NCBI GenBank assembly: GCA_050742455.1
Contig: JBOGIG010000026.1
Location: 1-10,111, forward strand
Length of the DNA stretch: 10,111 nucleotides
Source of the DNA: JBOGIG01 sp050742455
GTDB taxonomy: Bacteria > Actinomycetota > Acidimicrobiia > Acidimicrobiales > JBOGIG01
Direction of reading: 5' to 3'
Under the pieces are notes generated by a model. The model worked only from the letters and a program-made list of their open reading frames with translations. It ran no database searches and had not been told where the DNA came from. Below are positions 6,195 to 10,111 of this stretch, in pieces. Within the stretch, counting starts at the first letter, position 1. Each line of letters starts with the position of its first letter. The position numbers were made by a program, and so were the translations under genes.

Positions 6195-7583
6195 TTGGTC
6201 CACTTCACATCTGACGCATCTGCTGCCCTGGGCGGACCCGACTGGCTCAAAGCCCGGCGGGCTCGATCGATGGAGCGGTTCACTGCTGCCTCCTGGCCCA
6301 GCCAGGCCGAGGAGGTATGGCGCTACAGCCGTATCGACGACCTGGATCTGGAGCGCTTCCATCCCCCAGGCCATGGCGAAGCGCCCGACTCCACCACCGG
6401 GTCCCTCCCCGCCCCCCTGGAGGCCATTCTTTCCGGCGTGGGGGAGCGCTCGGGATTGGTGCTGGCCGTCAATGGCCGCCTGATCCATTCCGAGCTCCAT
6501 CCCGACTTGGTCCGACAGGAGGTGATGGTCGGCTCCCTGGCCTCGGGCTCCCTGACCTCGGGCCCGACGCCGGTGGGCCCGGCAGCCGGCCCGGATAGCA
6601 CCGGTTCATTCGACGACGTCGAGGCTCCCGATGCCTTGGGAGAACTGGGGGAGGCATTTTGCTCCGACCCGGTGATGATCAGTGTCCCCGACGGAGTCGA
6701 GGTGGCCTCACCCGTGGTGTTGCTCAACTGGGTGACAGGTCCGGGGGTGGCCGTCTTTCCGCGCACCGTGATCGAGCTTGGGTCGTCCGCCCAAGCCGAC
6801 GTCATCGAGTACAGCGCCTCGAGCGAGGACGAATGCCTGGTCGCGCCTGCGATCCACATGTCGTTGGGTCCAATGGCCCGCCTGGGCTTGGTCTCGGTTC
6901 AGGACCTGGGGCCGCGGTCGTGGCAGATCGCCCACCAGTCCAGCCGGGTCGGATCCGGCGCCCAACTGGCCACCTTCGCCGCGGCTTTTGGCGGCTACTA
7001 CGCCCGGGTCAGGACCGACTCGCATCTGGAGGGTCAGGGGGCAAGTTCCCGGCTGATGGCGGCGTTCTTCGGCAACGGCGACCAGATGCACGACTTTCGT
7101 ACCATGCAGGCTCACGACGCCCCCCGCACGACCAGCGACTTGTTGTTCAAGGGAGCGGTCAAGGACTCGGCCCAGTCCGTTTATACCGGCCTGATCCGGG
7201 TTCAGAAGGGAGCGAGAGGCACCAATGCCTTCCAGACCAACAAGAACCTGGTCCTGTCCGAAGGGGCCCATGCTGACTCGGTCCCCAACCTGGACATCGC
7301 CGAGAACGACGTCCGCTGCAGCCATGCCTCGACCGTCGGTCCCATAGATCAGGACCAGCGCTATTACCTGCAAAGCCGTGGAGTCCCGCCCGATGCGGCC
7401 GACCGCTTGATAGTGCAGGGGTTTTTCGACGACATCCTGGCCCAGCTGCCCCAGCCGGCCCTGGCCGGTGGACTGCGCCGGGCCGTATCGGCCAAGCTCA
7501 CTGCCCTAGCCCATGCGCCCGACGGCAGCGAGGCGACGTCCTCGGCTGCGGCGTTGTCAGGTGAGGTGAACGCCAATGGGTGA
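6195..7583 (+). CDS. sufD: Fe-S cluster assembly protein SufD
   Basis: SufD is the SufB paralogue that pairs with it in the SufBC2D complex and helps in iron acquisition and cluster assembly. I choose TTG 6195 as start: the product (M)VHFTSDASAALGGPDWL matches the usual SufD N-terminus, and CGGGA (6182-6186) lies 8 nt upstream. The frame stays open back to 5697, but that part overlaps the four-Cys gene and the hairpin and is not SufD-like. The product is 462 residues. The N-terminal region has PSQAEEVWRYSRIDDLDL. A Gly/Ser/Pro-rich linker (about residues 113-145, including SLASGSLTSGPTPVGPAAG) makes it somewhat longer than E. coli SufD. The C-terminal beta-helix core has the SufD signature SVPNLDI, then DVRCSHASTVGPID with Cys375 and His377; the latter should correspond to E. 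coli His360, important at the SufB-SufD interface. The stop overlaps the Rieske gene start by 8 nt, indicating coupled translation. Confidence 0.93.
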   Translation: MVHFTSDASAALGGPDWLKARRARSMERFTAASWPSQAEEVWRYSRIDDLDLERFHPPGHGEAPDSTTGSLPAPLEAILSGVGERSGLVLAVNGRLIHSELHPDLVRQEVMVGSLASGSLTSGPTPVGPAAGPDSTGSFDDVEAPDALGELGEAFCSDPVMISVPDGVEVASPVVLLNWVTGPGVAVFPRTVIELGSSAQADVIEYSASSEDECLVAPAIHMSLGPMARLGLVSVQDLGPRSWQIAHQSSRVGSGAQLATFAAAFGGYYARVRTDSHLEGQGASSRLMAAFFGNGDQMHDFRTMQAHDAPRTTSDLLFKGAVKDSAQSVYTGLIRVQKGARGTNAFQTNKNLVLSEGAHADSVPNLDIAENDVRCSHASTVGPIDQDQRYYLQSRGVPPDAADRLIVQGFFDDILAQLPQPALAGGLRRAVSAKLTALAHAPDGSEATSSAAALSGEVNANG

Positions 7584-7893
7584 GAGCGTGGTCTTGTGCA
7601 CCGTCGACGAAATGTCCTCTGGCACCGCCCGGCGATTCGACGTGGCCGGCCACCGGATCGCACTGGTGCGGATCGAGGACGACTTCTACGCCATTGGCGA
7701 TCGGTGCAGCCATGCCGAAGCCTCCCTGTCGGAGGGCGAGGTCTTCACCGAAGAAGCCGAGATCGAGTGCATCAAGCACGGAAGCACCTTCTCCCTGCGC
7801 ACCGGCGAGCCGTGCTCGCTTCCTGCCACCAAGCCCGTCCCCGTCTACGAGGTGGTCACCCACGACGGCAAGGTATCGGTGGTCCTGCCTTGA
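7576..7893 (+). CDS. Rieske [2Fe-2S] ferredoxin of the suf operon
   Basis: A 105-residue soluble Rieske-type ferredoxin, close in size to the ferredoxin components of ring-hydroxylating dioxygenases, with which such genes are often confused in annotation. The cluster motif is complete: Cys44-Ser-His46, then Cys65-Ile-Lys-His68, with 18 residues between the two halves. There is no transmembrane anchor. The ATG is preceded by AGGTGA (7564-7569) at 6-nt spacing and overlaps the sufD stop by 8 nt. A Rieske gene between sufD and sufC recurs in actinobacterial suf operons, so no dioxygenase partner is expected nearby. A role as electron donor for cluster assembly, or as a client that receives a [2Fe-2S] cluster, is inference. 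Confidence 0.92.
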   Translation: MGESVVLCTVDEMSSGTARRFDVAGHRIALVRIEDDFYAIGDRCSHAEASLSEGEVFTEEAEIECIKHGSTFSLRTGEPCSLPATKPVPVYEVVTHDGKVSVVLP

Positions 7894-7934
7894 CATCGCC
7901 CCGAGACCCCAAGGCGTCGTCCCCCCCGGAGGCC

Positions 7935-7964
7935 ATGATTTCCCGCATCGGACGGAGGCCATGA
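7935..7964 (+). CDS. Possible nine-codon leader peptide upstream of sufC
   Basis: ATG at 7935 reads MISRIGRRP and stops at TGA 7962-7964, which overlaps the sufC ATG at 7964 by 1 nt (TGATG). The ATG is preceded by the same GGAGG context as sufC, 2 nt away, closer than ideal. If translated, it would couple ribosomes into sufC. It may instead be a by-product of a small duplication. Three Arg codons are present, but nothing else resembles a known attenuator peptide. Confidence 0.3.
   Translation: MISRIGRRP
7954..7958 (+). promoter_or_regulatory. Ribosome binding site of sufC
   Basis: GGAGG lies 5 nt before ATG 7964 and only 2 nt before ATG 7961. This spacing favours 7964 as the sufC start. Confidence 0.6.
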
Positions 7965-8710
7965 TGACCGACGGTGTCGCAACCCACGGCGTGCTCAAGG
8001 TGACCGGCTTGCGAGCGGGTATACCGGGACGGGTCATCCTCGACGGGGTCGACCTGGAGATCGCTTCGGGCCAGGTTCACGCCGTGATGGGACCCAACGG
8101 ATCGGGCAAGTCCACCCTGTCCCACGTGCTGATGGGACGACCGGGCTATGAGATCCTCGGGGGCAGCGTCACCCTCAACGGCGTCGAGCTGCTGGGCCTG
8201 TCCCCCTTCGAGAGGGCACAGGCCGGGTTGTTCCTGGCCCTCCAATACCCCATCGAGGTCCCGGGGGTGTCGCTGGAGGAGGCCATGGGCGAGGCTATGG
8301 CCGCGGCCGGACGCCCAAGGGACGAAGCCGGAGCTCTCATGGTGGCCGAGGCCGTCCGCATCGGCTTTGATGAGAGGTTCCTCTCCCGTCCGATGAACGT
8401 GGACCTGTCCGGTGGGGAGAAGAAGCGAAATGAGACCCTACAGCTCGGTGTCCTGCGCCCGGCTTTCGCGATCCTGGACGAGATCGACTCCGGCCTCGAT
8501 GTCGACGCCCTGAGCGATGTTTCACGTCGGGTCGAGGAGGCCACCTCGGAGTGGGGTCTGGGAGTAGTGGCCATTACCCACTACGCCCGGCTGCTACGCG
8601 TCCTCAAGCCCGACGTTGTCCACGTGCTGGCCGGAGGGCGCATCGTGGCCACCGGCGGTCCGCAACTGGCCGAGGACCTGGAACGCACCGGCTACGAGGG
8701 CTACCAATAG
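7964..8710 (+). CDS. sufC: Fe-S cluster assembly ATPase SufC
   Basis: SufC is the ABC-type ATPase of the SufBC2D complex; it dimerises on ATP binding and drives the SufB-SufD rearrangement during cluster assembly. It is soluble, with no membrane domain. From ATG 7964 the product has 248 residues, the normal size; ATG 7961 would add one Met. The frame is open back to 7580 but that part is a shadow of the Rieske gene. Motifs: Walker A GPNGSGKS (43-50), Q-loop in LALQYPIEVPGVS, the SufC-specific signature DLSGGEKKRNETLQ, Walker B FAILDEIDSGLDVD with catalytic Glu, and H-loop His in ITHYARLL. These distinguish it from transport ATPases. It is the last suf gene in the window; no sufS or sufU follows. 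Confidence 0.96.
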   Translation: MTDGVATHGVLKVTGLRAGIPGRVILDGVDLEIASGQVHAVMGPNGSGKSTLSHVLMGRPGYEILGGSVTLNGVELLGLSPFERAQAGLFLALQYPIEVPGVSLEEAMGEAMAAAGRPRDEAGALMVAEAVRIGFDERFLSRPMNVDLSGGEKKRNETLQLGVLRPAFAILDEIDSGLDVDALSDVSRRVEEATSEWGLGVVAITHYARLLRVLKPDVVHVLAGGRIVATGGPQLAEDLERTGYEGYQ

Positions 8711-8712
8711 CC

Positions 8713-8722
8713 CCCGGCCGGG
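8713..8722. terminator. GC palindrome in the 12-nt convergent gap
   Basis: CCCGGCCGGG is a perfect 10-bp palindrome occupying nearly the whole space between the sufC stop and the stop of the minus-strand gene. As RNA it would give only a 3-bp stem with a GGCC loop, and no T-run follows on either side. A bidirectional terminator role is therefore weakly supported. Confidence 0.2.
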
Positions 8723-10111
8723 TCAGCAGCCGCTGGATGGGGGAGGTACGGTGCCGGGCGGCCGGCATTCTTGGAAGGTCGTGCGCTGCCAAGCGACGCC
8801 GACGGGCTTGGTGAAATCCGGTGGGTTCAGGTACAACAGGCGCGAATCCCAGTTGTAGTTCTTGACGTAGCCGCTGTAGCCGGTTAGGGCCACCACGCCG
8901 CGGAAGTTCTGGGCGATGCTGCCGTGGATGGTGAGCGTCCCGCACTGCTGACCGCTGGTGAAAGCGTTCTGGACGTAAAATGAATGGCCCAGGGCCAGCA
9001 GGGCGGCGTCGATGTTGAGGTTGCCGTTGCCGCTGACGCAGGTGTTGGAGTTCTGGTCCACAACGATGCTTCCGACCGCCTCCAAGCCCAGGACATCGTT
9101 GGACTTGGTGCCGTGGACCCCGTCCCCATAGGAGATGTTGTTGGTGATGTGCACGTCGGCGGCCGAGTAGATGGTCAAGTCACCGGTCAGGGTTCCCGAC
9201 ACGTTGACATTGCCCGCCACATAGATCACACCGTTGGCGGGGATGGGGATGGACGGGGCCCCGATGGTGCAGGTGTTGGTGTTTGAACCACCCAAATTGA
9301 GGCTCGACCCGCCTGCGTCGGCCACGGACAGAGTCTTGCCATTGAGGGTGATGGTCACGCTGCCGTTGTAGGCACAGCCGTTGGCCTGGGCATCGGCAAA
9401 GATCTTGGGGTCCTGGGAGGGAAGGGGCAGGATGGCCTGGCCCACTGGACCTCCCACGGCGATGTTCTGCTGGTTCTTGAAGGTCGGGTTGGGGTTGGGA
9501 CAGTTCTGGATGGCCTGCTCATCGGTGCCCTGGTTGGGGAACTGGGCGACCATGGGCGTATGGAAGGGGAAGTAGGCCCCGGGGCCCCCGAACCCGCTAC
9601 CAGCGGCCTGGTCGTAGGCCGAGGATACGAGCCAGTTGAAGGTGACGTTGCCGCAGGTGTGGAATTCGTCGTTGCTGTCCACCGGTCCGTTTATCACGTC
9701 GCCCCCACCGAAGTAGATGGGGCCGATGGGACCGGAACTGATGGAGGTGGGACAACCGACGGCGCCTCCGGGGAAGGTCAGGGGGTTCTTGCCCGACTCA
9801 TTGTTGTAATCAGGCCCATAGGTGCCCCCCGGGTTCTTCTGCCAGGCCTGGAGCACGCACCAGGCGTTGTAGTCGCTGGCGATCTTGGCAGTGGGGGGTG
9901 GCCCGTTGTCGTTGTCGGGGTCCGGGCTGATCGGATTGCAGATGAACAAAAAGCAGCTGTTGTCCTGGTTGAACTCGTCGTTGTAGTCGGTGTCGTACAC
10001 GGCGGGGGAGACATTGGCATCGGTCACCCCACTGAGGAAGTTGCCGCCGAGTGCGGGATCGAAGATCTCGTAGTTGGTGAAGTACACGTAGTCGGCGAAG
10101 GATGGTTCGCT
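8723..10111 (-). CDS. Cys-rich, probably exported protein with beta-helix tail (5' truncated)
   Basis: The frame is open to the window end, so the N-terminus is missing; 462 codons are visible. The first start-like codon is GTG at 10087, but the preceding residues (SEPSFADY) continue naturally into VYFTNYEIFDPAL, so it is probably internal. The protein is rich in Asn, Gly, Ser and Asp, contains 12 cysteines spread along its length (including CFLFIC and a final Cys) and has few Lys, all suggestive of an extracytoplasmic, disulfide-stabilised protein. The C-terminal third has short alternating hydrophobic strands (VIYVAGNVNVSGTLTGDLTI and similar, about 9240-8890), like a bactofilin-type or right-handed beta-helix. 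The SFADYVYFTNYE-like opening recalls actinobacterial proteins encoded near type IV pilus or pseudopilin genes; this link is from memory and weak. I do not assign a function. Confidence 0.75.
   Translation of the reverse strand, partial: SEPSFADYVYFTNYEIFDPALGGNFLSGVTDANVSPAVYDTDYNDEFNQDNSCFLFICNPISPDPDNDNGPPPTAKIASDYNAWCVLQAWQKNPGGTYGPDYNNESGKNPLTFPGGAVGCPTSISSGPIGPIYFGGGDVINGPVDSNDEFHTCGNVTFNWLVSSAYDQAAGSGFGGPGAYFPFHTPMVAQFPNQGTDEQAIQNCPNPNPTFKNQQNIAVGGPVGQAILPLPSQDPKIFADAQANGCAYNGSVTITLNGKTLSVADAGGSSLNLGGSNTNTCTIGAPSIPIPANGVIYVAGNVNVSGTLTGDLTIYSAADVHITNNISYGDGVHGTKSNDVLGLEAVGSIVVDQNSNTCVSGNGNLNIDAALLALGHSFYVQNAFTSGQQCGTLTIHGSIAQNFRGVVALTGYSGYVKNYNWDSRLLYLNPPDFTKPVGVAWQRTTFQECRPPGTVPPPSSGC

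Larger units (their letters stand above)
7927..7965 (+). repeat. Duplicated SD-ATG module before sufC
   Basis: The 13-bp sequence CGGAGGCCATGAT occurs at 7927-7939 and again at 7953-7965 (26-nt period). Each copy contains a GGAGG-like ribosome binding site and an ATG. The second copy is the sufC start region; the first starts the mini-ORF at 7935. Confidence 0.7.

Noticed and set aside
6708..7373. Minus-strand reading frame opposite sufD
   Set aside because: It is a shadow of a well-supported gene, with no ribosome binding site or recognisable motif.
7576..7893. Ferredoxin subunit of an aromatic-ring dioxygenase
   Set aside because: No oxygenase or reductase gene is nearby, and the gene overlaps sufD and precedes sufC, a recurrent actinobacterial suf arrangement.
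7580..7960. Upstream extension of the sufC frame
   Set aside because: It is an alternate frame of the Rieske gene with a biased Ser/Pro/Arg composition; the SufC fold and ribosome binding site begin at 7964.

Overview
The window is high-GC, densely coded DNA with tight, often overlapping genes and Gly/Ala/Val/Asp-rich proteins. The gene order (sufB, small Cys protein, sufD, Rieske ferredoxin, sufC) and the style of the ABC exporters point to an actinobacterium, possibly an Acidimicrobiia-like lineage. That placement is inferred from gene content and codon style only; no rRNA or tRNA gene is visible.

Layout. (1) Positions 1-3062, plus strand: two ABC exporter half-transporters with a 1-nt stop/start overlap. 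The first is cut by the window edge. Their nucleotide-binding domains carry complementary defects: Asp for the catalytic Glu in the first, and LSAGE for LSGGQ in the second. This is the pattern of a heterodimeric exporter with one degenerate ATP site. (2) 3063-3178: a 116-nt gap with an inverted repeat, an extended -10-like promoter and a ribosome binding site. (3) 3179-8710, plus strand: a SUF iron-sulfur cluster assembly operon. It contains sufB interrupted by a 383-residue intein with an intact-looking LAGLIDADG endonuclease, an unrecognised 120-residue protein with four cysteines, sufD (best start TTG), a Rieske-type ferredoxin and sufC. (4) 8723-10111, minus strand, converging on sufC with a 12-nt gap: the 3' part of a Cys- and Asn-rich protein with a probable beta-helix tail. 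It looks exported and perhaps pilus-associated, and its N-terminus lies outside the window.

How the genes work together: SufB, SufC and SufD form the SufBC2D scaffold ATPase on which Fe-S clusters are built. The Rieske protein and the four-Cys protein sit inside the same operon, so they are probably co-expressed and may be electron-transfer, iron-handling or client proteins. SufB cannot work until its intein is removed. The cysteine desulfurase (sufS), the sulfur carrier (sufU) and the sufR regulator found in many actinobacterial suf operons are absent from this window.

The most unusual points are the intein in SufB, the four-Cys protein, a perfect 8-bp hairpin between it and sufD, and a duplicated SD-ATG module that makes a nine-codon mini-ORF overlapping the sufC start.
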